This document shows positions 27,052-36,351 of a stretch of 64,000 bases of DNA, in pieces (positions within the stretch are counted from its first letter, which is position 1; each line of letters opens with the position of its first letter). The position numbers and the translations under genes are program-made. The stretch is from Pythium myriotylum (lineage: Eukaryota > Oomycota > Peronosporomycetes > Pythiales > Pythiaceae), in the NCBI GenBank assembly GCA_023091665.1, contig JALJCQ010000023.1, forward strand, positions 1,302,001 to 1,366,000, written 5' to 3'. Below the pieces are notes generated by a model. It did no database searches, was not told the origin of the DNA, and saw only the letters and a program-made list of their open reading frames with translations.

Positions 27052-27385
27052 CTCGGGCCCTACGGTGAACGCTTCACATTGCAGTGGAGCCCGGTGGCGG
27101 ACATCAAAGTGCCCATCGGGGAGGTGAGCTCAACACTGGAGGTGACTGACTTAGCCCGGAACTACCTACAGGAGGTCGTGGTCACCTTCGACTGACATCT
27201 ATGGCTTGACGCGCTGCTGCGCATCTGGAACAACGACACCAAGGTGGACAAACCGGCGGCGAAAGCTCTTCTGCTCCGGCCAACGCAAATCAAAGTGAAA
27301 GCCGAACAGGAGGGGCAACTCCATCGGTGGCAACAACAGGATCACGAACTTGCAGCAGCGCTCGAAAAAGTCCAGTGGACAGAGA
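27052..27385 (+). pseudogene. Decayed coding remnant, inner end of left palindrome arm
   Basis: One frame reads LGPYGERFTLQWSPVADIKV, then GEVSSTLEVTDLARNYLQEVVVTFD, a TGA stop, then LWLDALLRIWNNDTKVDKPAAKALLLR and more. The amino-acid composition looks protein-like across the stop, so this is probably a relic of a gene or mobile element. I do not recognise the family. The exact inverted copy is 27543-27876. Confidence 0.45.
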
Positions 27386-27542
27386 TTGTTCACTTTCCAG
27401 GTATAGTCGACCCCGATCAACTTCACTTTGAGAGGCAAGTAGGCTCGATCGCGACGATTAGCCGACACCCTCGGTATTCACCAGGAGAAGTTGCACTGTT
27501 GGCTCTGTGGACTCCTCAATGTTCGTATATCCGATTGATATT
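27386..27542. other. Palindrome spacer
   Basis: 157-bp non-repeated centre between the two inverted arms. It continues the decayed frame of the left side for a few codons and holds no gene. Presumed loop or junction sequence of the inverted duplication. Confidence 0.85.
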
Positions 27543-27876
27543 TCTCTGTCCACTGGACTTTTTCGAGCGCTGCTGCAAGTTCGTGATCCTGTTGTTGCCA
27601 CCGATGGAGTTGCCCCTCCTGTTCGGCTTTCACTTTGATTTGCGTTGGCCGGAGCAGAAGAGCTTTCGCCGCCGGTTTGTCCACCTTGGTGTCGTTGTTC
27701 CAGATGCGCAGCAGCGCGTCAAGCCATAGATGTCAGTCGAAGGTGACCACGACCTCCTGTAGGTAGTTCCGGGCTAAGTCAGTCACCTCCAGTGTTGAGC
27801 TCACCTCCCCGATGGGCACTTTGATGTCCGCCACCGGGCTCCACTGCAATGTGAAGCGTTCACCGTAGGGCCCGAG
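27543..27876 (-). pseudogene. Decayed coding remnant, inner end of right palindrome arm
   Basis: Inverted duplicate of 27052-27385, with the same internal TGA stop. No function can be assigned. Confidence 0.45.
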
Positions 27877-28401
27877 GGTCTAGATGCCGAGGCTGCGAGG
27901 GCGAAGGATGATGTCTACATCTAATGCGCTCAATAGGCATCACCCTAATCATCAATTTGCTTCATAATGACCTGTGTCCATGGTGGCCCTCCCAAAGCTC
28001 CAGTTGACACCTAGCAGGCCTACATGTACAAGCCCCAAAGCTATTAGGACTCACAGGATGAACTCCACAGACCTCAATTGCATCATCATCACCCTCATCA
28101 TCATCGTATAAACAAAAATTCTGCACCGACGTGCTGACATCACGACACGCAGCATCTCCATCGAGACACTCCAACGACCTTCTCAAGAGCTTCGCTCAGC
28201 CGGAATCACTGCTGCCATGCGAAATAGTTGCTTCGATCGCTGAAACCTGTCATACTATTAGCAATCACACAGTTGGTCTCAATACTTCATTTCGAAACAA
28301 AACGAATGAAACCTAAAATACACACAGCGTAAAGAACTTGGGGCAGCTCGAACGAATGCATTCAAGAATAAACGCGAAAGCTCTCACAGGTCCAGTTTTC
28401 T

Positions 28402-29454
28402 CTACTTCTCTCCCAGATACTTGGCGCGGTGCTCGTAGAAGTAGTCGTACTTCATGGGCTGGTACTCGAACGGCACGGCCTCCTCGATGCGCTGCTTGAT
28501 CTCCGGCGTGATCTTGTCCACGAACGCCCACGCACCCAAGTTCTCCTCGAACTGAGCCATCGACTTGGCGCCCAACAACACCGTCGACACATTCGGGTTC
28601 GTCGCGGCCCACGCGATCGCCAGCTGCGCCATCGAGCACCCGAGCTCCTCGGCGATCGGACGAAGTTTCTCCACCTTCTTCACAACCGCGTTGATATCGG
28701 TCGTGATCTGACCCGAGAAGAGCTCCTGGTAGAACTCGGTCGAGAAGCGAGTGCCCGGAGGAAAGCCCTTGGCGTACTTGCCCGTCAGCATGCCATACGC
28801 CAACGGAGAGAACGTCGTGAGACCGAGCTTGTACTTGTTGTACAGCGGCACGAACGACGCCTCGATCTTGGACCGAGCCAGCATGTGGTAACGCGCCTGC
28901 TCCACGATCGGGCGAATGAGACCGAGACGCTCAGCGATCTCGCAGGCCTCGAGGATGTCGTTCTCGAGCCACTCGCTCGTGCCCCAGTAGAACGCCCAAC
29001 CCTGGTTGATGATGAAGTTCATGGCGCGAACGACCTCCTCGATCGGCGTGAACTTGTCGGGGCGGTGGCAGAAGAGCACGTCCACGTAATCGACACCGAG
29101 ACGCTTGAGCGAGGCCTTGGTTCCTTCGACGAGGTGCTTGCGGCTCAGTCCCGTGGCGTTCGGGCCTTGTTTGGTGCCGACGTAAATCTTGGTCGAGATG
29201 ACGATATCTTCACGGGCCCAAACCTTCTCGTCGATGCCTCGCTGGAGCGCGAGACCGACGCCACGCTCGGATGCTCCGCTGCCGTAGCCTTCGGCCGTGT
29301 CCCAGAAGTTGATGCCGTGCTCGTATCCTTTCTTGAGAATCGCGTACGCGCTGTCGACATCAGCGTCGCTCTGGACCATGCAGCCAAAGCCGAACGTCGA
29401 GACCAGCAGACCCGAGTCGCCGAGGAAGCGGTACTTCATGCCAGGGAGCGACAT
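28402..29454 (-). CDS. Aldo-keto reductase, Kv-beta-like (AKR copy 2)
   Basis: 350-aa intact copy of the AKR in the right palindrome arm. The catalytic Asp, Tyr, Lys and His are all kept. It differs from copy 1 only in a short block: AEVYGFGASE becomes AEGYGSGASE and STKICVGTK becomes STKIYVGTK. About 15 base changes, many synonymous, are confined to roughly 29180-29300, whereas the rest of the gene and arm looks identical. The version here (AEGYGSGASE, KIYVGTK) reads like another family member, so the patch is best explained by gene conversion. The leader with its initiator-like element (complement 29527-29542) is duplicated too, so the gene is probably expressed. Confidence 0.92.
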   Translation of the reverse strand: MSLPGMKYRFLGDSGLLVSTFGFGCMVQSDADVDSAYAILKKGYEHGINFWDTAEGYGSGASERGVGLALQRGIDEKVWAREDIVISTKIYVGTKQGPNATGLSRKHLVEGTKASLKRLGVDYVDVLFCHRPDKFTPIEEVVRAMNFIINQGWAFYWGTSEWLENDILEACEIAERLGLIRPIVEQARYHMLARSKIEASFVPLYNKYKLGLTTFSPLAYGMLTGKYAKGFPPGTRFSTEFYQELFSGQITTDINAVVKKVEKLRPIAEELGCSMAQLAIAWAATNPNVSTVLLGAKSMAQFEENLGAWAFVDKITPEIKQRIEEAVPFEYQPMKYDYFYEHRAKYLGEK

Positions 29455-30384
29455 TGGTGTTGGTGGTGGCGGGGAGGGGGGAGGGGGGAGGTAGAGTTGA
29501 GGGTTTTGATGTGGGTGCTTGGAGGCAAGTTGCCGAATGAGCTCGTGGAGCGATGACTCGTTGCCTCACTACCGATGCTCCACCGAGTTGGGTCTCTCTT
29601 GCTCACGCCCCGATGCGCCTTGGAGATTGCCGTCTTCAAGGTGAAGACAGACCTTCATTTTGTCCACACCATGATGCCTGCATGGCCATGAATCACGGGA
29701 CAATTTGGGGGGGGACAATTGGAGGTGACAATTTTGGTGGGGGGCGACAATTGGGGGGGGGGGGGGGGGGGGGGGGGAGAAATCGATCTCTTTGCCCTCT
29801 TCTGGTTGACGTGCCTTTCTCGAAGACCATCATCTTGTCCCTCGATTCGTAATTGATTAGTACTCGCAGCTATTTCCCAAAGCCTTCATCGGGATAGTCA
29901 TCGTCCATGACCAACAGGACTACATCTTGGTCATGGATGATCATCGACGATGGCCATCCTTGACCAAGATACATGCTGGAGTTGTCCATTGTTGGGGGCC
30001 GACATGCTCAAAAATGCCGAAAGCGACCTTGGGACGTGAGAACCCTCGATCCGCCACAGTTGCAGCAGGGAGGACACGTACTGGGGGAATTCGGAGGCAA
30101 GTTGCCAAATGAGCTCTTACAACCGATCCAAGCATCCCCGTCTTCAAGGTAACGAAGGAACTTCATTTTGTCCGTGATGATGCCAACACCACCGTTAGTC
30201 GCCATCACACTGTCTGTGATGTTTCGAGGGAGACTCTCGTCGCGGAAACGGCCTGTCTTGCTCTCGTCGTGTTGACGCGCACACCTTGAAGTTGGCCACT
30301 GACCATCATTTTGTCCAGGAGAGTGGTTGCAATCATTGAGTTCTACGACGAGATACTATCAGTTCGAGCGAGTCACCATTTTCA
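29455..30384. other. Intergenic region, mirror of 24544-25473
   Basis: Inverted copy of the AKR upstream region, including the G25 tract (29753-29777), the GACAAAATGA motifs and the orphan promoter fragment. No additional gene is seen. Confidence 0.6.
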
Positions 30385-32498
30385 TCAGCGCGGCCGGAAA
30401 TCAAACTTGAGTGTGGCCTCGGCGTCGAGTTTCACGTGGTGAGAAGGCGTTTGCAGGATGGCGTCCGCTCGGTTTGGCTCGCGTTGTCGCGTGAGCCGTG
30501 TGCGCTGTACCTCGTTCTTGCCTTTTTGAACGCGCCTCCGTGACTCCTCGAGTGCTCGCCGATGACTCGACGCCTCGAGTTGTGTCAGCGACTGCGGATC
30601 CAGGTGGCTCGACGAGGTGTGGCCTCGCAGCACTTGCCAGACCTGGCGGGAGCGGCCACCATCCGCGTCCCCGTCGTTGTCCATGGTTTTGTATGTTGAT
30701 AGGGAAGATGTACAGGTCGATTCCGCAGAAGGCTGACTAGGCTGCAACTGTAGCCTTGCAAGCAGTCCTGTAAAGGGTCCAGGAACGCTAACATCGAGAC
30801 AGCGCATCGCATCACGGAACGGACGAGAGAAGTTGGTGCGCAGAGCTCTTCGCAGCTTGCGCTTCGCAGATCGTAAGCTCGAGGCGAGCTCCTCTTGCTC
30901 GTGATGCGCGGTTGACTCAAGCGCCATAAGCTGGTCCTGCACTTCCATCAGCTTGTTCGACCAGACGATGAAAAAGAAGCGCAGGAATTCGTGGAGAACA
31001 ATACGTCGGTCGGCCGACGCGTCCAGACAAGACATGAGCAAGTAGACGTGGCGCTTGCTGATCTTGTGTCGACTTCGCTGCTCGTGGCGCTTGACCTGGC
31101 TTGACGACGTGAAGAGAAACCGCACGAGCGTTGCAAACTCTGCGATCGACACGCTACCTCCGCCGTCGCGATCGAACGCCTTGAATAGATCCGATAGTGT
31201 CCACTGCTGTGTGTCGAGTCGGTCCATCACGAAGTTCACCAGGGCGTCTTGCAGGACCAGAAGGTCGGCGTGCTCAAAGGAAATGTGCCGGCGAGTGAAC
31301 ACGTGGTGGAACTCGTCCCAACAGAGTTCGCTGTCACCGTCCACATCGAGTCGCCGAAAGAGTAAGTCAAACTGGTGCCACGAAACCTCAAGCCCCAGCA
31401 ACTCGCGCAGTCCTTCTTGGAACTTGAGCCTTGATATTCGCTCTGTTGAGCAAGACCGACGGGAGAGTCGAAACGCGTTGTACACAAGATGCAATGCCGT
31501 CTGCTCTTCGCTTGGTGGCGCCGCCTGATCATCATCTCTATCGTCGGGATCGTCGCCAAAGTCACTCCACGTCTCTTTGTCTGCATCCGCTAGCGGTAGC
31601 AACTGCGTACTCAACTGGTGAATCCGCTGTCGCACGATCTCAAAGAGCTCGTCGGTATTGGTTTCCGAGCCAACCTGTATTACAGGTAAACGCGGCATAA
31701 CAAGACCTTCCTCGGATCGCGTTGGCAGCTCAGTCGTTCGCTTCTCCGGCGAGTCGGGGTGAATGACGTCGAAAATGTCTTGCATCGCGTCGTCGAATGT
31801 CTCGCCCACAGTTTCGCATCCGCTGTTGTTACCATTCTTCTTCGAGGTAGCTGTGTCTGGCTTCGTTTTATCTGCGAGAATTGTCGTTTTGACTGGGAAT
31901 GCTCGAGTTTGTCCGAGTGTTTTTGGCAGGTTGGAGCTATTCACTTGTTTTGCCTGTTGCTTCTCTTGATACACGAGCTGCTCTCGCTTGATGAAGGCTG
32001 GTGTCTCACTTAGCATCGACGCAGTCACGACGTTACCTGTTCCTGCCCTTTTGGTTGTCGTTGCCCGTTTCTTCTCCACTACCATAGGTTCTACCGGAGG
32101 ATACTGGAATAGCTCCTGGAACTCACGGATTTGGTTCATAATCTTCCGTTTATGAAGGACAGCAGTCACACCAAGCTCTGATTCCAGCTCTTCTTCTCGA
32201 AGTGTGAGAAGAAGCTTCCCGTTAACTGCGTTCTGCTGAATAGCGTCGGAGTACTGACCCAACTCCATCTCATGCTCCATCCACTGGATCACTTCGTCGA
32301 CTTTCCAGTCCAGCACGTAGGTACTAAGAAGCGGGAGCTTTTTCTTCGGGACAGAAGGCACTTCGTCTTTCTTTCGATCCCCCTGAGTTGTCGGCTCTGT
32401 ATCACGACTTACTCGGCTAGTTCTTTTGCTCTTGACTGGCTCGGATCCATGTTTTAGCCGGTCTTGAGTCTCTTCGATCGCGATGTCTGGCTCGGCTA
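30385..32498 (-). pseudogene. Truncated 3' copy of the multi-C2/EF-hand/SAM gene
   Basis: Encodes about the last 704 residues of the giant C2 protein: the SAM domain, all three C-terminal EF-hand-like loops and the basic tail. The frame stays open across the whole arm, but it has no start. An in-frame TAA lies immediately outside the junction (near 32502-32504), and all C2 modules are missing. Visible differences from the parent are a Val-to-Glu change near the outer end and a C-to-T change in the third EF-hand region. A GTG-led open frame from 32361 exists but has no ATG context of note. Loss of function is inferred. Confidence 0.85.
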
Positions 32499-33060
32499 GG
32501 GTTTAGAACGTCACCACGGCCACGGCGGCGATGGCGCGACCTCTGTCTTATGCCATCGTGTGCGGTCGCACTCGCGCAAGGCTTCGCGCATCGCGACCGC
32601 ACGAGCTGGAGCAATAGGCGTTGCGCCTCGTGGTTGTCACCCGGCGAAGCTCTGCGCGCGACCGCTGCTGCAGCCACTGCGTCTGTAGCGAGCGCGGGGC
32701 CATTCGGGTGGTCTGTCCGCCAACTGGATCAGCGGGCATGGCGCTTCGTGTCTTCATCGGCCTTGGGGTAGAGCCCGGGCGCTTTGTCTTCCTGGAGTGT
32801 GGAGAGGCGCGCTAGATTGAGCCGGCACGTGAGCCTCGGCACTCCTTGTTGACGGCGATACTATGGCCGTCACAGTGAACTCGACTATCTCCACTAGTAT
32901 GCTGAACTATCTCCACTTGACTGGAGTCATACTATGACCCCAGTCGTTCAGCCCGAAGCAACTTTATCGACCCCACAATCGGGTTTAGAGATTGAACAAC
33001 ATATTTGAAAACAAACACACACACTCTCTCTCTATTCCTCCTTTCTTGAACCTCAAGGCA
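32499..33060 (-). mobile_element. Possible LTR-retrotransposon fragment flanking the palindrome
   Basis: No intact gene. Read on the minus strand, the interval from about 33010 starts TGTTCAATCTCTAAACCCG and continues with GACTGGGGTCATA and GGAGATAGT repeats. It then runs into GC-rich, coding-like sequence (about 32757-32510) without a recognisable domain. This layout resembles an LTR followed by the start of an internal region, but no paired LTR, primer site or protein motif could be confirmed. Confidence 0.3.
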
Positions 33061-35021
33061 CGCAAACAGCATCAAACGACGCCGGAGATCCTTCGTCCCA
33101 TTAGTGACGATTAGCCAATTTAATGCGAGCGCACTGCGGATACGGTGAGGACTCGCTTTTCGCCAAAACGTGCTGGGGTACGTACAAGCTTGGATTTGTG
33201 CACCATTTACCAGCTCCTTGTTATCACATCAAATCGCAGAGCACTGCGCTCGCTTCGCGAAGAGATGCTAGAAGAGTTCTGATCCTACCACACAGTGGAG
33301 CCACACGCGGCGAGAGAATTACTCTGCTGTTGAGAGTCGTCGGGGTCAGGCGATGGAGCCAAGTGCCCCGTTCCAGATGCATTCATTTGGTCGTCATCAC
33401 GTCATAGTGCCGCTCAACTAGGATTTTACCTTGGGTTTAGTGCCGAAAATAAGTCCAAGCTCCTGTTATGAAGAGGTGTTTGCGCCACCCCTCCCATTTC
33501 CTCCTCCTTTCTTGAGCTTGCTCACACATACTCATTCAGAATTCTAATAACCGAAAAAACTACTCCAAGCGGTGCAGTGTTCATACAGCAGTCGGGATCC
33601 CGGCTGAGTGTAGCTACACACTGCATAAGATAGCCCTAAACATAGAAGGTTTTGATGGAGACCTTGCGTCTCGTGTTTTCAGCAAGTAGACGGTGAAATA
33701 CCATTTGACAACTCCAACATATACATTGATCGGGATGGTCATCCTCGATGACCATCCCGATCATGATGCAGTTCTGATGGTCATCGTTGATGACCATCCT
33801 GATCAAGATCCTCGCTGGAGTTGTCGATACTCATCGATTGCCATCGGTGGACAAAATGATGGTCTCTTTCGAAAGGCGCGTCAACCAGAAGAGCGATAAA
33901 GGATCGATTTCGCCCCGCCAACAGTTGATTTGATATCGGATAATGAGTAATGAGAATTTTCCATAAAATTTTAGACAAAAGATTAGGGGTAAATTAGCCA
34001 AACGAGTCGAAAATATTTTCATCTGGAACAGTTCCAGGAACAATTTTTTAAATTCTCGGCGCTGATTGGCCAGAAAAATTTGGGCTTTCCGCGGTAAAAA
34101 TCGCCGCGGTTTGAAGACCGTGCAAAAACTGATTGGCTAAAATATGGATCTCTCTCTTCCGAGCGAAAAAAAGAAATTTGGACGTTCCGTGGGGTTTGGC
34201 TACCCCGATTTTGAAGATATGTTCGGGGCTTTTTGATAGGTGAAAAAATGGTGATATTACTTTTACAAAATCGGTATATTTATAGTTGGGGTTTGTGTCT
34301 TCGCATCGACCCCTGATGTCGACGTTAAAGCCACAAATCGAGCCCACACGAGATACGGGGTGCACACACTGGAACCTATCTCTTGCAGGGTGTTGTACAA
34401 GTTTCATTAATAGAGTCACACAGGCCAGCGCCCAGATAAAATAGATCGCACCCAAGAGTGTGACCCTTAAAGTGAAGCTCGCACGCTCCTGTCCCGCAAG
34501 CCTTCACTCCGAGCACGATCAGGAGCACAGCCTCCTTTTTATCACTTGGTCAGCGCGGCCGCCGCGTATTTGTCGCGTCGGTGATTCTTGACATTGCTGC
34601 GTTCACCAATTGCATATCAACCTCGAACCAGTTTTGTCAATGTCATAATATGACATTGTCAAAACGATATTATCGTTTGGTTAAGTTCGCCTTTGCGAAT
34701 TTGGCGAAAGTTGATGTTGGCGCTTCAAAATTTGATGTCGAAATTTCCTAATAGTGGACCTATAAACCGTTTGTCTCCCGTGAGACCAGACAGACGATCA
34801 TGTTTGATGGCGATGCAGGCATCATGGTGGACAAAATGATGGTCTCTCTTCACCTTGAAGACGGCAATCTCAACGGTGCATCGATGTGTGAGCAAGAGAG
34901 AGCCAACTCGATGGAGCATCGGTAGTGACGCAGCAAGCGATCTATTCAAGAGCTCATTTGGCGACTTGCCTCCAAGCACCCACATCTAAACCCTCAACTC
35001 TAGCTCCCCACACCGATACCA
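33061..35021. other. Repeat-rich intergenic region without a supported gene
   Basis: AT-richer, non-coding in appearance. It contains two tandem hairpins (33728-33798), two GACAAAATGATGGTC-type motifs (about 33850 and 34832), inverted GC-rich words near 34090-34115 and poly-pyrimidine runs. The last ~200 bp (34800-35021) is a copy of the AKR leader, with GCTCATTTGGCGACTT at 34952-34967. Confidence 0.5.
33728..33798. repeat. Two tandem perfect hairpins
   Basis: The first hairpin has 16-bp arms (33728-33743 and 33747-33762) with a 3-base loop CTC. The second has 10-bp arms GATGGTCATC / GATGACCATC (33776-33785 and 33789-33798) with loop GTT. Both share the core ATGGTCATC, as do scattered words near 24990-25040. 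Confidence 0.85.
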
Positions 35022-36065
35022 ATGACGCTCCCTGGCATGAAGTATCGCTTCCTCGGCGACTCGGGTCTGCTGGTATCGACGCTCGGCTTTGGCTGCATGG
35101 TCCAGAGCGACGCTGATGTCGACAGCGCGTACGCGATTCTCAAGAAAGGATACGAGCACGGCATCAACTTCTGGGATACGGCTGAGGTCTACGGCTTCGG
35201 CGCTTCGGAGCGCGGCGTCGGTCTCGCGCTCCAGCGAGGCATCGACGAGAAGGTCTGGACCCGTGAAGATATCGTCATCTCGACCAAGATCTGTGTCGGC
35301 ACTAAGCAAGGCCCGAACGCCACGGGACTGAGCCGCAAGCACCTCGTCGAAGGTACCAAGGCCTCGCTCAAGCGTCTCGGTGTCGATTACGTGGACGTGC
35401 TCTTCTGCCACCGCCCCGACAAGTTCACGCCGATCGAGGAGGTCGTTCGCGCCATGAACTTCATCATCAACCAGGGTTGGGCGTTCTACTGGGGCACGAG
35501 CGAGTGGCTCGAGAACGACATCCTCGAGGCCTGCGAGATCGCTGAGCGTCTCGGTCTCATTCGCCCGATCGTGGAGCAGGCGCGTTACCACATGCTGGCT
35601 CGGTCCAAGATCGAGGCGTCGTTCGTGCCGCTGTACAACAAGTACAAGCTCGGTCTCACGACGTTCTCTCCGTTGGCGTACGGCATGCTGACGGGCAAGT
35701 ACGCCAAGGGCTTTCCTCCGGGCACTCGCTTCTCGACCGAGTTCTACCAGGAGCTCTTCTCGGGTCAGATCACGACCGATATCAACGCGGTTGTGAAGAA
35801 GGTGGAGAAGCTTCGTCCGATCGCCGAGGAGCTCGGGTGCTCGATGGCGCAGCTGGCGATCGCGTGGGCCGCGACGAACCCGAATGTGTCGACGGTGCTG
35901 TTGGGCGCCAAGTCGATGGCTCAGTTCGAGGAGAACTTGGGTGCGTGGGCGTTCGTGGACAAGATCACGCCGGAGATCAAGCAGCGCATCGAGGAGGCCG
36001 TGCCGTTCGAGTACCAGCCCATGAAGTACGACCACCACTACACGCACCGCGCCAAGTACTTGTAA
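35022..36065 (+). CDS. Aldo-keto reductase, Kv-beta-like (AKR copy 3)
   Basis: 347-aa paralogue of the palindrome AKR genes, in direct orientation relative to copy 1, single exon. The catalytic residues are conserved. It matches copy 1, not copy 2, in the AEVYGFGASE and STKICVGTK block, which shows that copy 2 is the altered one. Its own differences are VSTLGFG for VSTFGFG, VWTRED for VWARED, and a different C terminus (DHHYTHRAKYL). Its leader carries the same TTCACCTTGAAGACGG and initiator-like motifs as copy 1, so the duplication unit included the promoter. Confidence 0.92.
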   Translation: MTLPGMKYRFLGDSGLLVSTLGFGCMVQSDADVDSAYAILKKGYEHGINFWDTAEVYGFGASERGVGLALQRGIDEKVWTREDIVISTKICVGTKQGPNATGLSRKHLVEGTKASLKRLGVDYVDVLFCHRPDKFTPIEEVVRAMNFIINQGWAFYWGTSEWLENDILEACEIAERLGLIRPIVEQARYHMLARSKIEASFVPLYNKYKLGLTTFSPLAYGMLTGKYAKGFPPGTRFSTEFYQELFSGQITTDINAVVKKVEKLRPIAEELGCSMAQLAIAWAATNPNVSTVLLGAKSMAQFEENLGAWAFVDKITPEIKQRIEEAVPFEYQPMKYDHHYTHRAKYL

Positions 36066-36314
36066 GTACTCTTAGCGCGCCGAACCCGTGTAGGCGGCTC
36101 CTTCTTCTTCAAATGGAGTTTTTCCTATTTTTTTTTTTTGCGATTCTTTTCCAATTCTAATTGGACTCGGTACCTGGAAACCTTGAAGTTGGCGTAGGGG
36201 TTGATCGTGTATGAATTTTAATAAAACTGTGAAATCGCATCCATCACTTTCCCGAATCCATGCATTTAAAGAACCTCTCGCCCCACTGTCTCTCAGGGGG
36301 CGAGCGCCCGCGCG

Positions 36315-36327
36315 GCTCATTCGAAAT
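36315..36327 (+). promoter_or_regulatory. Initiator-like element of CENP-B-like gene 1
   Basis: GCTCATTCGAAAT partly matches the oomycete initiator. A start here would place transcription downstream of the in-frame ATG at 36211 and favours the ATG at 36352 as the true start. Confidence 0.45.
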
Positions 36328-36351
36328 CGCGCGCCGACCAAGTTTGAGAGA

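Larger units (their letters stand above)
22430..27385 (+). repeat. Left arm of a ~10-kb palindrome
   Basis: Every position x in this arm pairs with 54928 minus x in 27543-32498. The arm is 4,956 bp and contains the last ~2.1 kb of the multi-C2 gene, its downstream region, the AKR gene and a decayed coding fragment. Mismatches I could see are one near the outer edge, one synonymous-scale change in the EF-hand region and a cluster inside the AKR gene. This arm is continuous with the intact C2 gene, so it is taken as the parental copy. Confidence 0.95.
27543..32498 (-). repeat. Right arm of the ~10-kb palindrome
   Basis: Inverted copy of 22430-27385. Its outer end stops abruptly at 32498 inside codons of the C2 gene copy. 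Beyond it the sequence is unrelated to the C2 gene and begins with a short telomere-like run (32497-32506). Confidence 0.95.

Noticed and set aside
27244..27729. 161-codon plus-strand frame crossing the palindrome centre
   Set aside because: It reads from one arm through the spacer into the inverted arm, so its two halves are complementary copies; not a natural protein.
34048..34455. 135-codon minus-strand frame in the repeat-rich region
   Set aside because: Hydrophobic start but no domain, AT-rich non-coding composition and no promoter; not supported.
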